DNA from: Aphanomyces cochlioides
Taxonomy: Eukaryota; Oomycota; Saprolegniomycetes; Saprolegniales; Verrucalvaceae
Length of the DNA stretch: 64,000 bases
NCBI GenBank assembly: GCA_019828595.1
Contig: JAHQRK010000014.1
Coordinates: forward strand, 1,736,001 to 1,800,000
Direction of reading: 5' to 3'
Made by a program: the position numbers and the translations under genes. The notes under the pieces were generated by a model, which worked only from the letters and a program-made list of their open reading frames with translations, was not told the origin of the DNA and made no database searches. Below are positions 33,069 to 44,100 of the stretch, one piece after another. The first letter of the stretch is position 1, and each line of letters starts with the position of its first letter.

Positions 33069-36000
33069 TTAATCACCAAGCAGATTGCCCACGTCTGCAT
33101 CGCCCCATTCGTCTGCTGCTTCTACAATCGACTGAGCATTCCCATTTTCGCTTTGGATTGACATACCTTCACCTTTGTCTTTTCGAGCGGCTTTGGGGCT
33201 TGCGCTGGCAGTTCCTTCAAGTTTATGAGCTCTCCGTCGACGAAAAAACATTTACCTCGGCCTGTTGACATTGGTTTTGGCACTGCATACTCGGATTCTT
33301 CTTCTGCTTCGACCTAGACATGGCTAAAGTTGACAAAACGAGCATGCAGGAAAGCCATACGTCGCTTGAAAAGGTCTTGTTGTTTTCCTTGGGCGACCGA
33401 CTCGGCGGCTCCCGCACGGGATCATAAATGCCTACGGGCCGAGTTCAATCCAGGTTTGGAAATCCAAGCGCACTGTTGTCCACTTGCTGGTTATTTGCTT
33501 CCCCACGTCGACTGCCCGCGGAGCTCCCTCGCTGTTCGTCATGACCTTGATAGTGAATTCAACCGTGAATACTTCGCCACAGCCTTGAGAGCTTACCGCT
33601 CGATGGTCGAGGCATGGATTGACTCTGCATGGATTGCGCATTGATCTTCGCCGCGTTTTCTGCCATCATCCTGCGTTACGTTGTGTCTCCTCGTAGGCAT
33701 TTACCTCGCTCGAGTTTCGCTAATGCTTGCTGGTGGTGTTCATATTTCTGTCCCAAGTCCTTGCAAATCGCGACCAAGTAGCGGAGGCATTCCAAGTTGT
33801 CTGGGTAGTCGTGGTGGATTTGTTCGTACAAGATGAGAGCTTTCTGGTACGCGCCCATGCGGCGGTGACAACTCGTGACCATGAGGCGCCACTTGACCTA
33901 CAATGCTTGGTCAATATCGACAATTTCATCGCGCATTGAACCTCGCTCGGCTGAATTTGCGACGCGCGTTCAAAAAATTGAATCGCTTTTTCATACAGCT
34001 CGCTCTTGACGTACCAAACGCCAAGCCATGAGATGACGTCCAAGTTGACTGGAAAGTGGCGATACGACTCCAAGTGATAATGAAAGGCTTGCGTTTCATC
34101 GTCGTCTTTGTTGAAAATCTGCCCCATGCGTGCTAAGACACCTGGATCCGCCACGTTCTTGGACGAGCCAAAGCATGAGAGCAAAATGTTAAACCTACAC
34201 ACTCGATCAATCCAACGCGGTGTGTGTCATCCTTGTACCATTTCGCAGCGTGGCGGTAATTGCCCATCATGTCGTGCAAGTTTCCAATTTGATAGAGCAC
34301 CTACACGAGTCTCAATGGAGTGCGATGGCGTAAATGTACTTCAGTGTTGCTTGGTACGATGCTGTGGAGCTTTTCAAACGCTTGGAGGGCTTCATTGAGG
34401 ACACCAATCTTGATATTGACGAGGCCGAGGTTGAATATCGCTTCAATGCAGTCGGCTTCGACACCTACGACGCTAGTCAGTCACAACGATTTGCTCCATG
34501 TTTTCCATCCGACCGATGGCTTCCAAGTACAATTCCTTGGCGCGTTCGCATTCGTTCTTGACAAAGAGGCAATTGCCTTTGTTCACGAGCGCTTTGGCAT
34601 TGTAGCGTTGATGGCGCACGGCGAGCGAGGCAAATTTGTCGGCTTGGGCGAAATCGCCCTCGACAAAGTACAAAAAGCTCAAGTTGGTCGCGGCCATCGC
34701 TTTCAACGCCGGGTCTTTCTTCTCGAACGCTTTCAGGACTTCGATCGCTTTCTCAAAGTCTTTATTCTTGAGGAAATGCAGCGCTTTGCAGATTTCCCTA
34801 CACAAAAATGCGATGCGTCCAGCTTTGGCATGGAGATGATGTACATTTCGCTCGCGATCGACTCGTGGTCTTGCTTCATGGCGTCGATGACCCAATTGTA
34901 CCCCGCGAGCCAGTCCTTCTTGTCCAGTGCTGGCGCACACAACTTGGCAGCCGTCAGGATGAAATCCGTCGCTCGTTTCTGCCTCGCGCGGATTTCCGCC
35001 TTGAGTCTACACACCACCGCCGTCACAATAAACTTCACAAATGTCAAATGTCATCACCCGTCCTTCTTCAAATGCACGACAGACGCGGATGTCGCTGCCG
35101 ACTCGTCGCCTTCCTTGCTATCTTCATCATCTTCGTCACCGACGCCTACTTGGCAGATCACGACTCCATGCCGAGTTCCACCAGCGGACTGACCTTCCAT
35201 GGGAATTCCAATCAAGTTGGTAAACCCGCGGCGCATTTTTTCGTGCTCGCCGATCGCGTAGTAGCAGATGATCAAGTTGAATCCCGACTGGAAGTCCGGC
35301 ATGCCTTCCATGATGTCTTCAAACGTCGTCGCGGCGTCTTGGTAATGGCCGAGCTTAATCTGCGCCGAGCCAATGTTCTTCTTGATGTTGTAGCGGATCT
35401 CCTTCGACGTGTTGGGGATTTGATCGAGCGCCATGCGGTACATGCGAATCGCCGTCGGGTATTGCTGCTGCTCGTAGTAAATGTTCCCCTACAAGAGTGT
35501 GATTGAGCATTCCCCCGTTGCCTGTAGCTAGATCGATGCTTTACCATGTTGACACGAAGACGGCCGCCTTGTGGGTACTGTTTGTTCTTCACGATGGGCG
35601 TATAACTACACGATAGCGTTGGCATCGACAACGACGCAAGCAGCAGCTCCACGAGCGGCGTTACCTCTGGATCGCTTCTTTCCACAAGCCGTTCAAGTGG
35701 TAAGCGTTCGCAAGATTGAAGAAGACGGCATACGTCAAGTCGATGTTCGTCATGTCGGTCAATCCATGCGTCTCGCAATGCTTGGTGAACATGCGCTCCT
35801 TCTTGCCCTACACAGGAATTGACCAAGCCGTCGGGAGGATTGCCGCCGCACCGCTTCCTTTGCAAGCCGAAGCGCCTCTTCGTACTCGTGCTTCATTGCA
35901 GCTTCGGAGCTCTGTTCGATCAATGTGTTGACGAGTTTTTCCAACTCTTTTGCAGTCTCTTTCGGCGAGTTCTCGGCCTTCTCAGCCAGCGGCGGCGCCG

Positions 36001-36397
36001 GCGTCTTGCGGGCTTCGCCAAGTGGATCAAAGACGCGCTGTCCCGATGCCGTCTTTGGATTCGACTATCATGACAAGTCACAGTTGAAGTGTTGACGTCT
36101 TTCTACCGAAAAGCCAGCGCCAGTGACTGAAGTCATGGGCCTCGCGACGTCGTTGCTGCCCTGCTGGCCTGTCTGTAGTCGTCCTGTCGGCATTTGCCGC
36201 CCCATTTGAGATGGTGGCGCTCGAAAGGCGGTCCCCGGTGGGTTTTGGCTCTGGTTTTTGAAATACGACTGCTGCATCGACGCGGTTTGAGGCGGAGCGA
36301 GGTCGATGCTGTAGTTGAAGCCTTCATAGAGATCTTCGTCGTCGTCCTCCATCACAACTTGCTTGCGGTTCATGCCTGGATTGTACCCGTACGACAT
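33069..36397 (-). CDS. IFT88: Intraflagellar transport protein 88
   Basis: Seventeen exons from 36397 to the stop at 33069-33071. The N-terminus carries DDDEDLYEGFNYS and, further on, RPMTSVTGAGF, both IFT88 signatures. About ten TPR units follow, including NLANAYHLNGLWKEAI, RVNMGNIYYEQQQYPTAI, GFNLIICYYAIGEHEKM, ATNLSFLYFVEGDFAQA, WLGVWYVKSELYEKAIQFF and ECLRYLVAICKDLGQ. The tail ends EADEWGDADVGNLLGD, matching the acidic end of animal IFT88. It is a core subunit of IFT-B, which carries cargo to the flagellar tip. The gene ends 66 bp from the convergent Kelch/EGF gene. Last-quarter exons (33072-33680) are small and were placed by the conserved tail. Confidence 0.9.
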
Positions 36398-36431
36398 GGT
36401 GACGCTTGACGGATGTTGAGCCACACCAAAA

Positions 36432-36827
36432 GTGAAACCGCATTCAACCTCGCGACGCTTCAAGTTCCACACGCCTCTTGCGGGCTATTTCAGTCAATCG
36501 AAGGACGTCCACCACGTATTCGATCCACGGCCGACGTTGAAGCACTACAAGCACGATCATGCCGTCGAGAAGGCAGAGAGAAAACACCGTTCCGAGGGTA
36601 TGCGACTAGTGATGAGCGAAGAGTCAGACTGTAGCCACGGTTTGTGGTCGTCTCGGTTGGGGTTGCAGGAGAGCTTGGATAATCGTCTTGCCTTGGAGAC
36701 CATGGCTGCTTTGGTGATGTTTGGCACGACACACGCACTCGTTGGAGATCAACAACTTGCCCGTCCAACCTGCCTTGGCGCTCTTGTAGGCAAGTTTTTA
36801 GAGAAAACTTTGACGGCAGCCTTATAG
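36432..36827 (+). CDS. Hypothetical 131-residue protein
   Basis: Not recognised. An uninterrupted frame starts at the ATG at 36432, only 34 bp from the divergent IFT88 start. The N-terminal half is rich in His, Tyr and Lys; the C-terminal half (ALETMAALVMFGTTHALVG) is mildly hydrophobic. A possible 37-nt intron inside would shift the frame and truncate the product, so the structure is uncertain. It may be a shadow of the IFT88 promoter region. Confidence 0.3.
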   Translation: MKPHSTSRRFKFHTPLAGYFSQSKDVHHVFDPRPTLKHYKHDHAVEKAERKHRSEGMRLVMSEESDCSHGLWSSRLGLQESLDNRLALETMAALVMFGTTHALVGDQQLARPTCLGALVGKFLEKTLTAAL

Positions 36828-37246
36828 CCATGGATATGCGTTGAAACCTCCGCTATACCTCTCAAGATATCGCTCTATTTGGCGCCGGACACCGACAGGA
36901 GCGTCACGACGATGGTGTATGGAAGAGTTCATCTTCAAAGTGATCTTTGTTTCCGAGACAATGTCGATTTAATGAATTACTTGAAACAAGCCAATCAAAA
37001 TTGAGTATAGTATTTTGCATGATACAAACAAGCCAATAGAAATCACTCATTCATAAAACGAATTTCGAAGAAGACATTTCTGATCTCTAATTGGCTAAAA
37101 TAAACCAATCAATTGAATTGATGATAAATATTTTTGTATACTTGGCCAATCAAAATCAATAATCATATTTTAAGGCATTTCATTGGTTGAATTGGCATAA
37201 TTGAACTTTGATTTGGTATTTTTGCGGTCATTTCGAATTTGAAGCG
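36828..37246. promoter_or_regulatory. AT-rich intergenic island with dense CCAAT boxes
   Basis: Between 36989 and 37195 there are at least six CCAAT or ATTGG sites (for example GCCAATCAAAATTG, GCCAATAGAAA, AATTGGCTAAAA, ACCAATCAATTG, GGCCAATCAAAATC and CATTGGTTG). The DNA is otherwise AT-rich and non-coding. Likely the promoter of the DUF1475-like gene starting at 37247. Confidence 0.55.
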
Positions 37247-37684
37247 ATGATCGTGCGAGCGGTGGAAGACGAAGACGCGATCGACACGAACGGATCGTCA
37301 GTTCGCCTCGTGTGGATCACAACGACGGTGTGCGCTGTCGTACTTGTGCTCTTGGATCTCTCGGCGCTTTTTGCACCGTCGAGCGCGCTCTTTGGCCTCT
37401 TGCCGGTGCTTTTGTCGCCTTCAAATTGGCGTGTGGGCGATCCAAGTTTGCTGGCAAACCTCGTCGTGGGTTATCTCTTCTCCAGCTTTTGGATCTTCTC
37501 GCGAGAGCAATCGACTCGCAGTGCGTGTCTTTGGATCGCAGCTCTTGCCTTCATCGGCAATCTCGCGCTCTGTCTGTACGTTGTCTGCGCGCTTTGGGAC
37601 AGTCATAGCGACTGGTCTGTGTTTTGGAAAGGACGACGGCGGCAGGCCCAAGCTCCATCAAGTGCACTCGACAGAAGCGTCTAG
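37247..37684 (+). CDS. DUF1475-like multi-pass membrane protein
   Basis: Single open exon of 145 residues. Three or four hydrophobic helices are visible (VWITTTVCAVVLVLLDL; a long one around LLANLVVGYLFSSFWIF; LWIAALAFIGNLALCLYVV). The order D-P-x-L...REQS...W...GN...CLYV resembles DUF1475 proteins of plants and protists, whose function is unknown; I hold this loosely. Its frame is the same as that of the phosphodiesterase downstream, with only the stop at 37682-37684 between. It might therefore be the first exon of a longer phosphodiesterase if an intron removes that stop. Confidence 0.6.
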   Translation: MIVRAVEDEDAIDTNGSSVRLVWITTTVCAVVLVLLDLSALFAPSSALFGLLPVLLSPSNWRVGDPSLLANLVVGYLFSSFWIFSREQSTRSACLWIAALAFIGNLALCLYVVCALWDSHSDWSVFWKGRRRQAQAPSSALDRSV

Positions 37685-37813
37685 ACCCGTGAAAATACAC
37701 TCCTATCTTGTCTGTTCCATCATCTTCCTCCCAGCACGCACCTCTTCGCGCGGTTTCGTCGACAGTTCCAACAGTTTCAAAGTCTCAAGAAGGCGCGCGA
37801 GGTCAAGAGCTCC

Positions 37814-40800
37814 ATGTTCAAGGTCGCGCCCAAGCCGACGGCAAGTGGGAGAGGCACAAGCGATCAAAAGATCCAAGGCTCGAACAATGGAACTGGCCAG
37901 CAACTCGTGGGGGTGGCACCAGATCCAGCCGCAGCAGCGGCACCGAATCTACCGACAACTTCAGGACGACACGGCACGGCGCACAACCTTCGGCGCCACA
38001 CCATTCTCAAGCAAACCATGACGGTCACTTCCAATGAGAAGATGGACAATCGGCGGTCGTCCATGGGCCTCGCGACGACGTTGTTGTATCCGCAATCGGT
38101 CGCCGACCGCCATGAATCGACCAAGATCACCAAACTGCTCGAGGAAACGTACGGCTTCAACTACATGACGAACGAGTTCACGGCCAACTCGCTCGTCGAG
38201 CGCGAGTACCAGACGTACTACACGGAGATCAACTTGGCGTCGGCGTGCAACTTCAGCCTCTTCCTCTGGATCATTTGGTTGGCGTCAACGTTCCTCGACT
38301 TGTACTTCTTCGTCAACAGCGACGACGGACAGCTCACCGTGACGGAATCAGCGCGACGGAGCATTTTATTCTCGCTGCCGTTCATTCTCCCGACGCCGTT
38401 CCTCATCGCGATGTGCCGCCACAAGCAGTACGAGCAGCACATGCAGCTCATCTTCAGCGTGATCGTCCACTGCTTTGCGCTCTCGCTCATGGGCGGCGGC
38501 TTTTTCTGCTCAAGCAACCAAGTCCAGACATTTACGTCGCACACGATGGACAACATCATGGCATATGCCACGTCGACCAACAATGCTGCGACGGCTGCGA
38601 TCGGTTTCCTCGCCAACAGCGCTACAAGCGGCGGCGCGTCAACATTTGCCGCGACGATCAATCAATCGACCGTCAACTTTGGCCTCATGACGAAATCTCC
38701 AAGCGGCGGCGGTGGCTCCATCCTCGTTCAAAACTTGACGCTCTCAAACGGCGTCGTCTTGAACAACCTCGTGCTCAACGCGACGCAAGTCTTCACGCTC
38801 AACAACAACAGCGTCACGGCGTGGTGGGAATACCCCGACCGCAACGGCACGCTCGCCGACATCCTCCACTTCTTCATCCTCGACGTCGTCTTGCCGTTCT
38901 CGCAGTTGAACACCAACCTCGTCCGTCCGATCGTCGTCTTGATCATCGCGCCCATGTTCCATCTCAATGCCGCGCACTACATCGTCGTCGCGTTCAATGT
39001 CAACTTGTTCTACTGCCTCGTCCTCTCCTTGACGTACCCAATCACGAGCTCGAGCTTTCTCACGCGGTGCAAGTTTTACTTGGTCTTTGTCCTCGTCACG
39101 CTCACAGTCATCATGGTCTTCCGCGCGAGGCAGACCGATCGGTACGTCGTCGTCGTCTTCTTCCTCACTGCCGACGGTCTTGTAGCTTTATGCGATTGAA
39201 CTTCCTCAATGTTCGCAACGTCGAAGAGAAAGTTCGGATCACGCAAGAGCAGAAAGAGAAAATCCAAAACGAAAATCGATCGCTCAAACGCATGCTCCAA
39301 GCGCATGAGGCGAACACGTCCGACACGGTACGACACCGCGCATCGTTGTCGTTGACGCGGCGTTTCTAGTTGGATTTGGACTCGCCGATGGCCAAAGTGA
39401 TCACCGACTTGACGAAAATCCAGCAGAACAGCGCGTTGGATCGAAGTCTCAAGGCGAATCTGAATGAAATCGTCACGCTCTTGACCAAGCAAGGCCATAA
39501 TCTCTTCGCCCCAGACATCCACGAGCAGCTCACGTACGCCACGATTGAAGGATCGCAATGTTGACGCTGTCGTCGTAGGAGCAAGACGGGCGAGGTTGAG
39601 ATCGATGCCGACACGAAAGGCTGGGCGACGACAGTCCTTGCGAGCAAATCGTACCAGCGCAACAACAATCGACGGTCGTCGACGCAATCCGACGATGCCG
39701 ACCACGTGATCGCGTCGATTAATCTCCATCCCGATGTGCGGCCTCCCGACGAAGACGTGCTCTCGAAAGTCAACGCCATGATGATGCTTTACGGCTGGAA
39801 CGTCGACATCCACGAGATTTCAGAGCTTTCGCAGGGCAAACCCATCTCGTACGTCACGTATGTCATCTTTGAGCGGCACAATCTCTTCACGTCGTGCGCC
39901 GTCGAGCGCAACGTGATGCTCAACTTCTTTTGGTTCATCGACGCGGGCTATTTCCCCAATCCTTATGTACGTCCATCTCTCTGTGCCGCCGCCGATGACG
40001 CTCATGACAATGCATAGCACAACAATTGCCACGCCGCCGACGTCGTCAACTACGTCGAGTTTATGCTCTCGGCAGTCGATGGAGGCTTCTTCATGACGCT
40101 CCTCAACATGCAAGAAGTCTTTGCATCGATTGTCGCCGCCGCCATCCATGATTTCCGCCACCCGGTACGATTTATTCCCGCGGCAATCGAAGTTGTCGTC
40201 GACATGTAGGGCAAGTCCAACAACTTTCTCGTCAAGAGCGGCCACACTTTTGCCGTCCAGTACAGCGATTCCTCCGTCCTCGAGCGCATGCACCTGGCGG
40301 AATCGTTCTTCCTAGCGTCGGAGCCGCAGTTCAATATCTTTAGGTAGATGGCACGACCACGGACGGTGAATTTTGGTTCATGACGTGGCACGTTGTAGTG
40401 GCATGAAGGCGCAGCAGTACACAGAAGTCCGCAAGGCGATCATTGAAATGGTGCTCACGACGGATCTCTCGGTGCATCTCCAGCTCGTGGGGAGCTTAAA
40501 GACGGCGCTCCTCTCGCAAAACAAGAACGACGTGATGGAATCGCCCATGATGCTCATGAAGATCGTCATCAAATGCGCCGACATTGGCCATTCGTCCAAG
40601 TCGACGCTGCTCCATGCGCGGTGGTCGGAGCTTATCATTGAGGAATTCTTCCTCCAAGGCGACGAAGAGAAGGAACTCTGCATGGAGATAAGTCCATTCA
40701 TGAACCGCAGCTCTGAAAACAGCGCCAAGAACCAAGTCGGCTTCTTCGAGTTCATCATCCTGCCCTTCTTTGACGTCGTGGCGGAAATCGTCTTCACGCC

Positions 40801-41089
40801 GGGCTTCAAGCCGATCCTGGACCAAGTCCACAGCAACTACAACTTGTGGAAGAAGGCCGAGATGCTCCAGCTCAAGAACATCAAGGACATTCTCGACCAA
40901 GTCTTTTGCGTCGACGAGCACCACACGGGCACGGCATCCGTGAATCGCATTTCCTTCGCCGCGAGGCCGACGGTGAGCGCCGGACATTCCTACTGGCGCC
41001 AGAGCGGCGCCAATGTGACGCACAGCCACATGCTGCCGCCGCCAGCCATGATGGAAGAGCCGAACGACGACAGCTCTGCAGCTTCCTAA
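37814..41089 (+). CDS. Six-TM class I cyclic-nucleotide phosphodiesterase
   Basis: Hydrolyses cAMP and/or cGMP. Seven exons (37814-39141, 39186-39327, 39370-39533, 39579-39966, 40018-40164, 40210-40343, 40399-41089) give 997 residues from the ATG at 37814. The catalytic domain (about 590-920) has the full set of class I signatures: HNNCHAADV, HDFRHPGKSNNFL and the later CADIGHSSK with its metal-binding Asp. The N-terminal half has six hydrophobic segments, with a long Ser/Ala/Gly-rich outer loop between the third and fourth. A Glu/Lys-rich helix (EEKVRITQEQKEKIQ) then links to the catalytic part. So it is a polytopic, plasma-membrane-type PDE. The reading frame stays open upstream of 37814 to 37685 without an ATG, so a further 5' exon is possible. 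Confidence 0.85.
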
Positions 41090-41168
41090 ACGACAATTTA
41101 CTGCCATGTCCATTCATAATTTCCTGCCGCCTTTCCATGTAACTGCCAGCGGTTTCAAAGATTTTCCG

Positions 41169-44100
41169 ATGGCGCTACAGCCTCAAGACGATCCATGGTA
41201 CGACGCGGTTTACGCGGCCGCGGCGGCGATTTTCCAAGACATGCAGCCAGAAAACCCAACGACGGTCTCACTAGCGGACCTTGAGACGGTCTGCGATCGC
41301 ATGGGCGTCCACTTGGCGGCGCATGAGTTGACGCAAGCCATGTACGACTTGGATGCCAGCGGCGAGATGGTCGTGCAGCTCGAGGCGTTTGTGTCGTGGT
41401 GGCTCGCTCGCCTCCGAGCTGAAGAAGCAGCAGAAGCGGAGAGAATCGCCGCCGAAGCCGCGACGGCGCCGACGGCGCATCTGTGGGAAACAGTCGTCGA
41501 TGGAGATGTCGTCTACTACTACGACTACACGACAAACTCAACCCAGTGGACGCTGCCAGAGCTTGTCACCGCCGTCATGACGGCCTTGGATGGCCAGGAA
41601 AGCATCGATAGACAGCTCGCGGCGCTCTTTGCCAAGCATGACGTCGCTAGCCGCGGCAAACTTGACGCGGAAGAGTGGCAAGGACTCCTCATCGGCCTTG
41701 GATTGCACGCCGACGCCATCTCGCTCCAAGATTTGACCGGTTTGTCGCCCTCATGAAGCGTGGACTGCAATGTAACAACGCTTCTGTAGGCAACAACAAC
41801 GCGACGGACGTTTCCTACGAGGATTTGCACTCGTGGTGGTATGCCAATGCTCCCCAGCGGCGCCGCGAACGTCTCGCGGACTGGACCGAGTGGTGGCAGG
41901 TCCAAGACGAAGCTAAAGCGATTTACTTCCTCAACGAGCTCACGCAAGTCATGCAATGGGACCATCCTCGCATTCCCAGCGCCGTCGTGGCGGCCTTGGA
42001 TGGCTTTGGCGGCGCTTCTCTCGACGACAAGATGGTTCATTGGTTTTCCAAGCTCGATGCCGACACGGACGGCGTTCTCAATCAAGCTGAAGTCGCTGCA
42101 ATGCTCACACAGCTCGGACAGCCTCCAGCCGCGATTCCAGCTGCATTGCAAGCTCTTGGCATGGACTACGACGCGACTGGGCTCTCCATGGACGCCATTG
42201 CGCCGTGGTGGAAGACGTGGGAGGCCAAAGGCCGCCTCGGGGACTGGGAGATCGTCGCCTGCGATGAGGATGAGAGCGCACCGGTGTATTACTACAACTG
42301 GAAGACAGGGGAGACGCAGTGGGAACCACCAAATGTCGCGTCCAAGATGGAGACATTCCTCGATCAATGGGCGATTCCAGCCGACGTCCCGATGGAAGAG
42401 CGCATCCGCCGCTTGTTTGTCCAGTACGACACGGACGAGACGGGAGCGCTCGACGCGAACGAAGTCAAACGCCTCTGCGCTGCACTTGGCCGCCCCGTAG
42501 ATCCACCAGCACTGGCGTCGTTGATGCGCGTCAGAAGCAACTCGTTCCATGCTCTTTGACGCGAAACTTTGTAGGTTTTGGACACATCCGGCGACGGCTA
42601 CGTGAGTTTGGACGAGTTCCAAGCGTGGTGGAGAGCCAAACATGCCGTGGAAGAGCGCTTTGAAGAGACGGCCGGGATCCAATCCCGCACGGATGAAGTC
42701 CGTGCGATCTGCGCGGCATACATGCATCAATCCGTCGACGTCTTCCTCGCCACGCCTCTCGAATCGATCCACGTCCCTCGGTAAGCAACAACAATCCCGC
42801 CATGACGTTGAAAGTCACGTCTAGGCTTATCCAAGCGCTCGGGAGAACGTGTCGAGGCGCTGCTCTCCTTGGAGCTCTTCACGAGATGGACAAAGACGGC
42901 ACGAGGACCATTTCCCCCGACGTTTTCGTCGCGTGGTAAGAACTCATGGCCGTCACTCCATCGTCGTCGTCGTCGTGGCTGTAGGTATATCAAGTACGAC
43001 AACGCATGCCGAGAGAATGAAACGAAAGCGCGTCTCGCCAAGCAAGCGAAGGAAGCGCTTGACGTGTGGACGGAGCAAATGAACGGACAAGGTAACGAGT
43101 TCAACACTGCAATGCATTCAACCGCGTCTCCCTCTGTAGGCCAAGTCGTGTATGTGAACACGAGGACGAACGAGGTGATGTGGGAGAAGCCTGGCATCCA
43201 CCAGCGCATGCAAGCGCTCATGCAAGGCGCCGACATGAAAGCCGTCTTTCAGCAGTTTGACCGCGACCAGTCCGGCACGATCAACGCGTCCGAGCTCCAG
43301 GCGTTGCTCCAAGCGCTCGGTCAACCCGTGGACGAGAAAGCCAAGCTCCACGACATCTTGACGATCATTGACACGAGCGGGGACGGCGTCATCTCCCTCG
43401 ACGAATTGACGACATGGTGGATGTGTATGCAGCGCCGTACGATTGCAACGACCAACGCAGCGGAACTCCAGTCGCAGTTGATCAACTACCACGCCGTCTC
43501 AAAGGAAGGCATCAAAGAGCTGCGCAAACTCTTTGACCAGTTCGACACGGACAAGTCAGGTACAGAAGGAGGTTCCATGGACTGCGTGACGCTGACGGGA
43601 ACGCCGGCGCTTAGGCTCGATCGACAGGCATGAACTCAAGCATTTACTCGCGAGACTCGGCGTTCATCCGACCGACGCGGAGCGCCACAAGCTCATGAAT
43701 GCCATCGACACGTCGGGAGATGGCGAAATCAACGTCGACGAGTTCATCGCGTGGTGGGTGGCGTCGCATCGGACCAAGGAAATCCAAGCCGGCGCGGCGC
43801 GGAACGGCCATCTCTTGTCAGCTATCCAAGCTCAAAACACCGCCAAAGAGCATGTTCTTCCGCCTTGCTTCTAACTCATGGACGAGTAGATCCGACTCGA
43901 CTTCTTTGACAACGACAGCGCTCAATCTCTTGTCGGACGTGTCCTTGTCGGCACTGCGCAACACGCTCGTCGACTTGCGGTACAACTGGACAAAAGGCGC
44001 TGTCGTCGACGTTCCCCCTGACGTGGACGAACCTGTCAACTATGGCGCCCGGAAATTCGGCTCCCATGACGTCTCGTGCTTCCCCCCGGCCGTCGTGGAC

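Noticed and set aside
37814..38040. Possibility that the phosphodiesterase N-terminus is a GAF or PAS domain
   Set aside because: The region is polar low-complexity followed by membrane helices; no GAF or PAS pattern.
38245..39369. Alternative plus-strand frame (374 codons) inside the phosphodiesterase
   Set aside because: Arg/His/Pro-rich out-of-frame reading of the membrane region; it ignores the intron at 39142.
41525..42772. Minus-strand open frame (415 codons) opposite the WW/EF-hand gene
   Set aside because: Antisense shadow of a GC-biased gene; no conserved motif, and it crosses the sense gene's introns.
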